A DNA stretch of 64,000 nucleotides from an uncultured Dehalococcoidia bacterium (lineage in GTDB: Bacteria; Chloroflexota; Dehalococcoidia; Lucifugimonadales; CATOSD01), in the NCBI GenBank assembly GCA_951812395.1, contig CATOSD010000001.1:1833108-1897107 (forward strand), in the 5' to 3' direction. Within the stretch, counting starts at the first letter, position 1. Each line of letters starts with the position of its first letter. The notes under the pieces were generated by a model. That model searched no databases. It was not told where the DNA came from and saw only the letters and a program-made list of their open reading frames with translations. The translations under genes and the position numbers were made by a program. This document shows positions 1 through 8,620 of this stretch, one piece after another.

Positions 1-417
1 CAGGTACACGAAGTACGTGGTAGAGGCCGACAGGGTGCACGAAGTCGTCGTAAACGTCTTTGTTCCGCCGGAACCCAGGTTGTTGGGATTCGTAAGCGCG
101 CACACCGAGGCATCCGGAAGGCCGGCCGCGGTGCTGCTCCAAATCGCAGCCGTCGTAGTATCTTTCGACCCGCCGTCGAATCTGAGTTGGACAGTCTCAA
201 GCTGACCGCCTGCCGTGCCCGTTGTGAACGCCTGAGCATATTGTCTGTCATCCCTTAGCACGATAGTGCCGAAGGCGTCGGATTGCCCCATGTTGCTGAC
301 GAACGGCTCGCCTATGGCGAGGGCCGGCGGGGCGGAGGAGAGGAGCAGGGTGAAGGCGGCGGCGGCGAGAGCGCCGGCAAGCACCAGCGCCCGTGTGGAG
401 AATCTAACGTGGTCCAT
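1..417 (-). CDS. N-terminal part of giant secreted surface protein (paralogue A), continues beyond the window start
   Basis: ATG (complement 415-417) starts MDHVRFSTRALVLAGALAAAAFTLLLSSAPPA..., nearly identical to the signal peptide and N-terminal domain of the proteins starting at 7870 and 24254; open to the window edge. Confidence 0.8.
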   Translation of the reverse strand, partial: MDHVRFSTRALVLAGALAAAAFTLLLSSAPPALAIGEPFVSNMGQSDAFGTIVLRDDRQYAQAFTTGTAGGQLETVQLRFDGGSKDTTTAAIWSSTAAGLPDASVCALTNPNNLGSGGTKTFTTTSCTLSASTTYFVYL

Positions 418-548
418 CGTACATCCTCACTCATTAGGGACAATTCCGAAACGCGGCGCCTGTTGTGTAGTCAACCCAAAAGGCAATTTTCAAAAACTTG
501 GCCAATGCTACCATTCGCCGGGCCGCCTGTCCAGCAGCCCGGCAGCGT

Positions 549-610
549 CCCTTCCCCCTCGGATGGGGGAAGGGCCTGCCCTGAGCCTGTCGAAGGGTCA
601 GGATGGGGGC
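549..610. repeat. Dispersed hairpin repeat (CCCTTCCCCCTC...GGGGGAAGGGCCTGCCCTGAGCCTGTCGAAGGG...GGATGGGGG)
   Basis: CCTTCCCCC/GGGGGAAGG inverted repeat plus CCCTGAGCCTGTCGAAGGG; shared with 8064, 10829, 24530, 51281 and shorter forms elsewhere. Confidence 0.7.
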
Positions 611-655
611 GCCGGTTCAGGCACGACCGGTGCGATTCCAAAAGCCTACCCTAGG

Positions 656-988
656 TCAGCCCTCACGGGGGGATGGGACTCTGGAAAGGCTGTCGGCGCC
701 CGGCGCGGCGGTGACCTGAAGGCGCAGCCCCAGGGCGCGCATCACCTTGAGGACGGTTGCGAATTCCGGGTTGCCGTTGGCCGAGAGCGACTTGTACAGG
801 CTTTCCCTGCCCAGTCCGGTCTCGTGCGCGACCAGAGCCATCCGCTGAGCGCGGGCGATGTCCCCAAGCGTCGCCAGGATCAGGCCCAGGTCGCCCTCAT
901 CCAGCGCCACGTTCAAGTAGGCAGCCATGTCCTCCTCGGTCTCGAGGTGCTCGGCCGGGTCCCATGGCCGCGTGTGTGTCTTCGCCAT
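656..988 (-). CDS. HigA-like putative addiction-module antidote protein (HTH), copy 1
   Basis: MAKTHTRPWDPAEHLETEEDMAAYLNVALDEGDLGLILATLGDIARAQRMALVAHETGLGRESLYKSLSANGNPEFATVLKVMRALGL resembles the small antidote family paired with RelE/HigB-type toxins; near-identical copy at 8160-8501. Confidence 0.8.
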   Translation of the reverse strand: MAKTHTRPWDPAEHLETEEDMAAYLNVALDEGDLGLILATLGDIARAQRMALVAHETGLGRESLYKSLSANGNPEFATVLKVMRALGLRLQVTAAPGADSLSRVPSPREG

Positions 989-1000
989 ATCCGCATCCTC

Positions 1001-1087
1001 CTACAGTCCCCTTGCCAACTCCAACGCTCTTCCGATGCCCCGCTGCTGGCTGTCCTTGTCACCACCGGCCAATCTGATGCAAGGACC
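1001..1087 (-). pseudogene. C-terminal remnant of the RelE/HigB-like toxin partner, copy 1
   Basis: Minus strand directly upstream of the antitoxin reads ...IRLAGGDKDSQQRGIGRALELAKGL*, resembling the C-terminus of addiction-module killer proteins; no toxin N-terminus is present. Confidence 0.55.
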
Positions 1088-1116
1088 ACCTATGGCAGGA
1101 TCATTCCGTCCCCCCC

Positions 1117-1145
1117 TTGACACGCCAGCACATCCGTGCTAACAT
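1117..1145 (+). promoter_or_regulatory. Sigma70-like promoter TTGACA-N17-TAACAT (P1)
   Basis: TTGACA 1117-1122, 17 bp spacer ending ACATCCGTGC, TAACAT 1140-1145; duplicated at 10497 and related sites at 24841 and 62513. Confidence 0.5.
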
Positions 1146-1448
1146 CCCCTTCATAACAACCTACCGGCCACTTAACAACCGAAGACCGGCCACCGACCAA
1201 CCGGCACACCCCGTATCACCCTTGTCAACTAACCGTCAAACATTTTCCCATCCAACCGCAATCTGTTTCATCCATAACCAGAAACCCAGCCCGCCCAGCT
1301 ACGAAATCTGAGGAGATAGAACAAAAGAAACGAAACGGGACACTATTTTCTAGGCGTATTGTCCCACCCGGCAGGTAGCCCCTGCTTTAGCCCGGATGCG
1401 ACTCCGCTTGGTAGCCCGTCACCCGTCCACCCCGCCCCGACCTGTTGT

Positions 1449-1487
1449 CCCTTCCCCCTCGCAGGGGGGAGGCTGGGATGGGGGTGA
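1449..1487. repeat. Dispersed hairpin repeat, short form
   Basis: CCCTTCCCCCTCGCAGGGGGGAGGCTGGGATGGGGGTGA; the longer version is at the equivalent place in the second spacer (10829). Confidence 0.6.
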
Positions 1488-4400
1488 CCGAGGCGCAAAA
1501 CCAGCCCCGACCCGTACCGCGCACGCCACCTGGCCGGCGCGGAGTTCCGGTCGAGGCTCTGCCCAGCCTTGCCGACCGCGATCCCCGGCCCAAACAAGCG
1601 GTAGCAGGCCAGGAGGTGCTGCGCGGCCTGTCTTCATGGCCGCCGCGCGAGCCAGTCCCGGCCCTGCCGCCCACCCATACGCGCTACCCGCCCTCAGCTT
1701 AATATGAAGCCGTGGCGGCGCCGGAACCTCCCGGCATGGTCCGCTTCGACGTAGCCTCGCCCGTTGCTGAGGCGTCTGGCGCATTCACGACGCCTGCCTC
1801 GAACATAGCCTCGCGGAACCGGCCAGACATGTTCCCCCGGACTGGCGGCCGCATTCAGGTTCGCCCGAACCCGCCTCCATCGGCGTACCGGCGCGGCCTC
1901 AGGCCGTTTGTCTGCGCGTTTGCAAGAGCCTGAGGCCCGCGGCCGTCAGGGCGGCGCCTGCAATCAGCAGCGCCAGCAGGATGTGTCCGGGGACGTGGGC
2001 GCCGCCTGTCCTGGGCAACAGATCGCTCGAGGCCAGAGCCTGCGCGATCACCTCGTCATCGAGCACAAGCACAAAGTCGCCGAATCTGAAAATCGAGCCG
2101 GAGACCGTGGCCTGCCCAGTCTCCTCGTCGACGCTCAACGTGACCGCCACCTCTGTCCAGGAGCCGGTGGCCGCGTCACGCTTCAGAAGTCTCAAGCCAC
2201 CCAGATCGTTCGCTGTGCGCAGCATCGATAGTCCGCCCACGTCCTCGACCTGCTCTGGGGTGAGCGTGATGTTCACGCCGGCCGGGGTGCTGAGCTGTGC
2301 GTCCCGCTCCCGCTGTCCGGCGGCGTCGAACAGGTTGACGGTGACGCAGGCCAGGAGAGGCCCAACGGCCGGGTCCTCGATCGTGCATCCGGTGACCCTG
2401 GCCTGGAACGCATCCTGCCTGGAACTGACCGGGAAGACCACGGTGACGTCCTGTTCGGCGGCGGCGACGGTGGTCTGTTGGTCGGGGTTGACCACCACCA
2501 CGGATTGGTCAGTTTCTTCATCTGCCGCCACGGCGGTTATCTCGCCGGGAGGCCCGTCGATAACCGGCGCGACCGGGACCGGCGCCGCCGGCCCCGCAGA
2601 GGCAGCGGCTGAACGCTGGGCGCGGCTGTCCTCCTGATCGGTGGGGGCCTCGTCCACGGTCACCGTGATGGTCCATGTCGCGGGATCGTTGCTCGAGACC
2701 CCGTCCGAGGCGGACACGACGATGGTCGCGCTGCCCGCGGATATCGGGGTGACGCTCAGCGTTCCGGCGCTGGTTATGCGGGCGCTTGCCACGCCGTTCC
2801 GGTTCGAACTCACCGAGTAGGTGAGCGAATCGCCGTCATCGTCCGCGAAGTTGCTCGACAGGTCCAACCTCCAGGGGGGATCACCCGCCGTCAGGGTTGT
2901 CCGGTCGATGACCGTGCCCACCGTCGTTGGAGGGTCGTTCACGTTCCTCACAGTGACGGACACGTCGAGCGTGTCTGCGAACGTGCCGTCGGAGACGGTC
3001 AGGGTTACCAGGTATACGTTGTCGCGGTTGGCGTCAGCCGGATTCTCGAAGTCGGGCGCTGCCTTGAATCTGAGCGTTGCTGCGCCCCCGTCGAAACTGA
3101 AGAGACCCGCGTCGACTCCGGACAACGCCTCCCAGGTGGTGGGATCGCCATTCGGGTCGCTGGCGTTGTAGGTCCCGACCGGTCCCACGCCGTTCTCATC
3201 GTAGTTGATGTTCGCGGGTCCGGACACGTCCGGCGGCGTGGGACGCAGCTTGCGGAACACACTGACGGTGTAGGTCCTGGTGCGCAGGGGGTCCGTCCCC
3301 TGGATCGTCACCGCTATCTCGATGGTGGTCGTGCTCACCTCGCCGCCCAGGTCGATTGGTACGTCGGAACCGTGGGTCGTCGGCGTGTTGTTCAATGTCA
3401 TAGTTATGTTGTCTGAATGCGGACCCGCGACCAACGTGGGGGTCACCACGACGCTGTCCACGGTGCTTTCCACGCTTGCGGAGTACTCCGTGACCTCCGG
3501 GTTGAAACCCAAATCAGAGGCCAGGTCCGAGACGGCAAGGTCACTCAGACGCCAAATGCTGTCGTCTATCAGCACGGTTACCGCGCCGGTGGCGGCGCCG
3601 CCCCGGCCATCGGAGACGGTGTAGGAAACACTCGTTTGGCCATAAGCCCCTGGGTTGGGCGTGAACTCGACGGCGGCGCCATCGTTGGTGGTGGTGGCGC
3701 TGCCTATGGCTGCTCCGGTCATGCTGGCGTCCGTAACGGCGAGGGGATCGCCGTCCTCGTCCGTATCGTTTTCCAATACGCCAATCACTATGCGAGCGTC
3801 CGGCAGGGTGGCGACGCTTTCCGAATTCGCCACCGGCGCGTCGTTCTCGTCGGTCACCGTGACCCGGACGTTCATCCTGCTCGCCTCGTCGTCCGTAGCA
3901 TCCGCGGTAGTCCCGTTGTCGTCGGTGGTCACCACGGTCACTTCGTAGACGTTGTCCTGGTTGGCGTCAGCCGGGAACTCGTAGTTGGGTGGGCTGCTGA
4001 AGTCCAACTCGCCGCCTCCGGAAGGGATCTCGAATTGGTCTGCGTCCGGTCCCTCCAGGCTCCACGTGACGGTCCCCACGGCGCCGGTGGCGGAGTAGGT
4101 GTCCACCGGGTCCTTGCCGTTCTCGGCGTAGGAGTGGGTCGAGGTCCCGGACGCTGCGCTCACCGCCGGCAGGTCGGTTACGGTTACCCTTACCCGGATG
4201 CTGGTTGAAAGGTAAGTCGACGTGGCGGCCGTCGAGGATCCGGTCTTCACAGTCAGCGTCATATCGTACGTGTTGTCGGCCCCGAGGTCTGTCGGGTTCT
4301 CGAAGTCGGGCGCCGTATTGAAGCTCAGGGTGACCGTGGCCGTACTCGTAGACGAAGTGGCGCTGAAACTACTGTAGGCAAGATTGTTCAAGGTTACTTC

Positions 4401-5249
4401 AACGATTTCGTGTCCTGCGTCGTCGTCATCGACGGTCAGGGTGGCCACTGTCGAAGTGCCGTGCTCCGGGAAGTCGGGGGCGGTGGCCAGGCGGCTGGCG
4501 CCCGTACCGGTTACGGTCACACCGGGTCCGCCGTGAATAACCGGCGGCTCGTCGATCAGGCTGGTCACAGTCACCGTGACCGCAAGCTCGCTCGTTACGG
4601 TATTGCCGGTGGCATCGTCCGTTATGGAAGCCGTCACGACCACGTTGTAGACGTTATCCCCATCGCTGTCCGCCGGACTCTCAAGGTCGGGGGGTGTGAC
4701 GAAGTTGAGCTCGCCGTTGTCGCCGAGCTCGTTGGAGATTGTGAAGTCGCCGGCGTCGACCCCTGCCAGGCCCCAGGTGGGGCTGCCGTTGGCGGTGTAG
4801 GTGGCGACCGTGCCCTGGCCGCTCTCCGAGTAGGAGGTCGTTGTCGCCCCGGTTATCTCCGGCGCCACGTGAATGGTCAATGTGTAGGTGTCCGCGCTGT
4901 ACTCGTAGCCGTCGTTTACCCTGAAATCGAACGACGTGAAGGCCGCGCCATTCTGGTCGGCCGGCGGGGTGTACTTGAGCTTGTTGATGTCGGCCAGGGC
5001 TATCATGGTGGTGGTGGAGATTGCTTCGCCGGTGTCCAGGGTCCCGCTGTCATCGGAGTCGAGCCACAGAGTGCCTCTTTCCGGCAGGCCGGTGATCCTC
5101 ACAGAGCCCTGGTCGGTGGTGTCGGCATCGACGAAGAGAAAGGAACTCGTCGCGAACGTGTAGACCGTGTTCTCGTCGGCGGTCACCGCGGCGTCGGCAG
5201 AGGTTGGGAGCGCGTTGGGGATGCTCTCGCCTTTCAACCCCATCATTAG

Positions 5250-6447
5250 GGAACCTCTGAACAACTGAGGTCATCTCGTATGTGATGGACAGTAAGTGGG
5301 CTGTCCGAGGTATTTCTTCCTCCTACGGTGTGTCGATAGAGGTCTTGTGGTCCTGAAACGGCTCTGCTAAGGCGTATCTGCGTTCGTTTGTCCAGCTTGG
5401 GCGCACTCCGCCCTTGTCAGGCTGCCAAGTACCGCTCCGCCCTTATCAAGTTCGTCATTCCCAGTAGCAACGCCAGTCGTTGCGTGTTCTTTGCCAACCC
5501 TCGGTAACGCACCTTGGCGTATCCAAAGTGGCGCTTCACGTACAGGAACGGATGCTCCACCTTCGCCCTGGTCGACGCCTTGCGCTTCTCCACTAGCACC
5601 TCATAGCTTCCCGGCTCCAGTTGCCGACGTCTCCCGGGTCTCAGCGCTACCTGCCAGTCCACATCCAACTCGCGGTTCTCCAATCGCTTGCCGACTCCCT
5701 GATACCCCGCATCGCCCCACACCCGATTCTCTCCACCGTGCAGTAGCCGGTGAGCCTCCGTCACGTCATGAACGTTCGCAGGTGTCGTCGTTACGCTATG
5801 TACTACTCCCGTCTCAGCGTCCGCACCGATGTGTACCTTCATCCCGAAGTGCCACTCATTCCCCTTCTTCGTTTGACGCATCTCAGGGTCTCGCTCACCT
5901 GCACGATTCTTCGTCGACGATGGCGCCTCAATGATGCTCGCGTCCACGATCGTCCCCTCCCGAAGTCGCAGCCCCTGGGACTCCAGGTGACGGTTGATCT
6001 CCTCGAACAGAACCTGTCCCAACTCGTGCTCTTCCAGCAGATGGCGGAAGTTCAGGATCGTCGTCTCGTCCGGGAGCGGGCCCGATAGCCTCAACCCTAC
6101 GAACCGTCTCACCGACTCGACCTCGTAGAGCATGTCCTCCATGCCAGGATCACTGAGGTTGTAGAACGCCTGCACACAGTGAATCCGCAGCATCACAGAT
6201 AACTCATAAGGTCGCCGGCCCCGGCCTGCCTTGGGATAGAACGGGCGGATGCGTTCTACGAGCTGCTCCCACGGGATCAGACCGTCCATGCGCTCAAGGA
6301 ATATCTCCCGCCGGGTCTTGCGCTTCTTGCTCTCGTACTCCAAGTCGGCAAATGTTGGCTGGTCCATCGTGCCTTCACCCCAAACATCTCTGCTTTGTGT
6401 ATGGCATTTTACTATGCCACAACACACCAGACTTGTTCAGAGTATCC
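5250..6447 (-). mobile_element. IS5-family insertion sequence (1198 bp) with TTAG target duplication
   Basis: Imperfect terminal inverted repeats GGAACCTCTGAACAA / GGATACTCTGAACAA; TTAG at 5246-5249 and 6448-6451 (fits the YTAR target of the IS5 group); encodes a DDE transposase. Confidence 0.88.
5417..6367 (-). CDS. IS5 family transposase
   Basis: MDQPTFADLEYESKKRKTRREIFLERMDGLIPWEQLVERIRPFYP...LSDPGMEDMLYEVESVRRFVGL...TIVDASIIEAPSSTKN...KVEHPFLYVKRHFGYAKVRYRGLAKN; ATG at 6367 preferred over the longer ORF. Confidence 0.9.
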   Translation of the reverse strand: MDQPTFADLEYESKKRKTRREIFLERMDGLIPWEQLVERIRPFYPKAGRGRRPYELSVMLRIHCVQAFYNLSDPGMEDMLYEVESVRRFVGLRLSGPLPDETTILNFRHLLEEHELGQVLFEEINRHLESQGLRLREGTIVDASIIEAPSSTKNRAGERDPEMRQTKKGNEWHFGMKVHIGADAETGVVHSVTTTPANVHDVTEAHRLLHGGENRVWGDAGYQGVGKRLENRELDVDWQVALRPGRRRQLEPGSYEVLVEKRKASTRAKVEHPFLYVKRHFGYAKVRYRGLAKNTQRLALLLGMTNLIRAERYLAA

Positions 6448-7964
6448 TTAGTGATATATTGCCAAATCGTGTCCAGGTCGAGGTGGCGGTTCTGGCATGG
6501 CGCGCTTGCCCTCTGATGATTATCCATCCAGCGTCTTCTACGGCAGCATCAAACGTGTACGCCCAATTGGCGTAGCCACCGTCGACCGCCTCTTCAAACA
6601 GCACGTGGTACCGCGTGCCTCTCTCCAGGGCGCATACGTTGGTCGATGTGGAGAACAGGAGTATGTCGCCCGATTGCCTGGCGGGCGTGCCGCCGAAGTC
6701 GCAGTGATCAGCGCCCGGTTCGGTCGAAGTACTGTTCCGCACTATCTTCAGGTTTACACCTTCGGTCTCGCTATTATCATCGACCCTCAAATCGACGCTT
6801 TGGACCCGGTAGCCCTTGGGGTTGCTCCCCGTGACGAAGCCCTGGGCGCGCCTGCGTTCCGCTGTCCTATTGCCGTCGTTACTTTTGCCGGTGTTGCTGA
6901 CCAGACGCGTGAACACGTCGATGGTCATGGTGTATGTCGACACGCTGTCGAGGTCGCCGTCGCTGACCGTGAAGTTGAAAGTGGCCAGCCCGGCCCCACC
7001 GCCGGTGTCCGGCGCCGTGTACCTGAGCTTGTCGTTGTTGAGTTCGTCGCGGGTAATGGTGGTGCTGGTGGTGGAGACGGCTTCGCCGGCGTCGAAGGTA
7101 TCGTTGTCATTGGCGTCGAGCCACAAGACGCCCCCGCCGGCCACAGAGGATATCGTCACCTCTTCCAGTTCGTCCCCACTATGGTCCGAGAAGAGGAAGT
7201 CGTCCCGGTGAAACTCGTACGTGTAGCCCAGTTCGGCCTGGAGCGTATTGTCGGCGGCGGTGGGGGCGACATTGGCCCCCCGCAAGCGGATTTTTATCAC
7301 TGCAGTGGCGCCGGAGGATAGCTCTGCCCAACTGCCGCTGCCGGATTTTGCGTGGTGCCAGTCGGTGATTCTCCAGCCTGGGAGTTTCTCGCTGTCTTCA
7401 CCATCGGAGTCCGTAACTCGGAGACCGTAGGAATCGGCGCCCGAACCTGCATAATGAATGTACACGAAGTACGTGGTAGAGGCCGACAGGGTGCACGAAG
7501 TCGTCCTAAACGTCTTGGTTCCGCTGGAACCCAGGTTGTTGGGATTCGTAAGCGCGCACACCGAGGCATCCGGAAGGCCGGCCGCGGTGCTGCTCCAAAT
7601 CGCAACCGTCGTAGTAGCTTTCGACCCGCTGCTGAATCTGAGTTCGACAGTCTCAAGCTGACCGCCTGCCGTACCCGTTGTGAACTCCTGAGCATATCGT
7701 CTGTCATCCCTTAGAATGATATTGCTTCCGTCGGATCTCCCCATGTTGCTGACGAACGGCTCGCCAATCGCGTGGGCCGGCGGGGCGGAGGAGAGGAGCA
7801 GCGTGAAGGCGGTGGCGGCGAGAGCGCCAACAAGCAGCAGCGCCCGTGTGGAGAATCTAACGTGGTCCATCGTACATCCTCACTCTTAGATGGGAAATCC
7901 GAAACCTGGCGGCTGTTGTACCAGCCACCAAGAAGCCTGGTTTTCAAGTTCACAACAGCGGGAA

Positions 7965-7994
7965 ATGTTACCATGTGTCGGGCCACCCGTCCAA
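7965..7994 (-). promoter_or_regulatory. Candidate promoter of paralogue B (TTGGAC-N18-TAACAT)
   Basis: Minus-strand TTGGAC (989-994) and TAACAT (965-970), about 95 bp upstream of the start; aligns with TTGAAC-N18-TAGCAT upstream of paralogue D. Confidence 0.4.
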
Positions 7995-8063
7995 CAGACT
8001 GGCGACTTCCAGATCCACCGCCTAATGTCCGCGGCGGCGCTTCGGCGGGGGGTCTACAATTTT

Positions 8064-8123
8064 CCCTTCCCCCTCGCAGTGGGAAGAGCCTGCCCTGAGC
8101 CTGTGGAAGGGTCAGGATGGGGG
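8064..8123. repeat. Dispersed hairpin repeat
   Basis: CCCTTCCCCCTCGCAGTGGGAAGAGCCTGCCCTGAGCCTGTGGAAGGGTCAGGATGGGGG. Confidence 0.65.
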
Positions 8124-8159
8124 CGCCGGTTCAGGCACGACCGGTGCGATTCCAAAAGC

Positions 8160-8501
8160 CTACCCTGGTCTGCCCTCGCGGGGGGAAGGGACTCTGGAAA
8201 GGCTGTCGGCGCCCGGCGCGGCGGTGACCTGAAGGCGCAGCCCCAGGGCGCGCATCACCTTGAGGACGGTTGCGAATTCCGGGTTGCCGTTGGCCGAGAG
8301 CGACTTGTACAGGCTTTCCCTGCCCAGTCCGGTCTCGTGCGCGACCAGAGCCATCCGCTGAGCGCGGGCGATGTCCCCAAGCGTCTCCAGGATCAGGCCC
8401 AGGTCGCCCTCATCCAGCGCCACGTTCAAGTAGGCAGCCATGTCCTCCTCGGTCTCGAGGTGCTCGGCCGGGTCCCATGGCCGCGTGTGTGTCTTCGCCA
8501 T
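8160..8501 (-). CDS. HigA-like putative addiction-module antidote protein, copy 2
   Basis: Nearly identical to 656-988 (A/E difference in LILxTLGD). Confidence 0.8.
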   Translation of the reverse strand: MAKTHTRPWDPAEHLETEEDMAAYLNVALDEGDLGLILETLGDIARAQRMALVAHETGLGRESLYKSLSANGNPEFATVLKVMRALGLRLQVTAAPGADSLSRVPSPREGRPG

Positions 8502-8513
8502 ATCCGCATCCTC

Positions 8514-8600
8514 CTACAGTCCCCTTGCCAACTCCAACGCTCTTCCGATGTCCCGCGGCTAGCTGTCCTTGTCACCACCGGCCAATTTGATGCAAGGACC
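8514..8600 (-). pseudogene. C-terminal toxin remnant, copy 2, with an additional nonsense codon
   Basis: Minus strand reads LAGGDKDS*PRDIGRALELAKGL*; the CAG of copy 1 is TAG here (8559-8561). Confidence 0.5.
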
Positions 8601-8620
8601 ACCTATGGCAGGATCATTCC

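Larger units (their letters stand above)
1899..7870 (-). pseudogene. Giant cadherin/Ig-like repeat surface protein (paralogue B), split by an IS5-family insertion at 5250-6447
   Basis: ORFs 6452-7870 and 1899-5249 join in frame if the IS and one TTAG copy are removed (NISL-MMGLKGESIPNALP, compare NISLKMGLKGHIFPNALP in paralogue C); signal peptide at 7870 end and LPRTGG tail at 1899 end; reconstructed 1589 aa. Confidence 0.85.

Noticed and set aside
1712-1840. 44-codon minus-strand ORF MSGRFREAMFEAGVVNAPDASATGEATSKRTMPGGSGAATASY conserved in both duplicated spacers
   Set aside because: Conservation is explained by recent segmental duplication; no independent evidence of coding.
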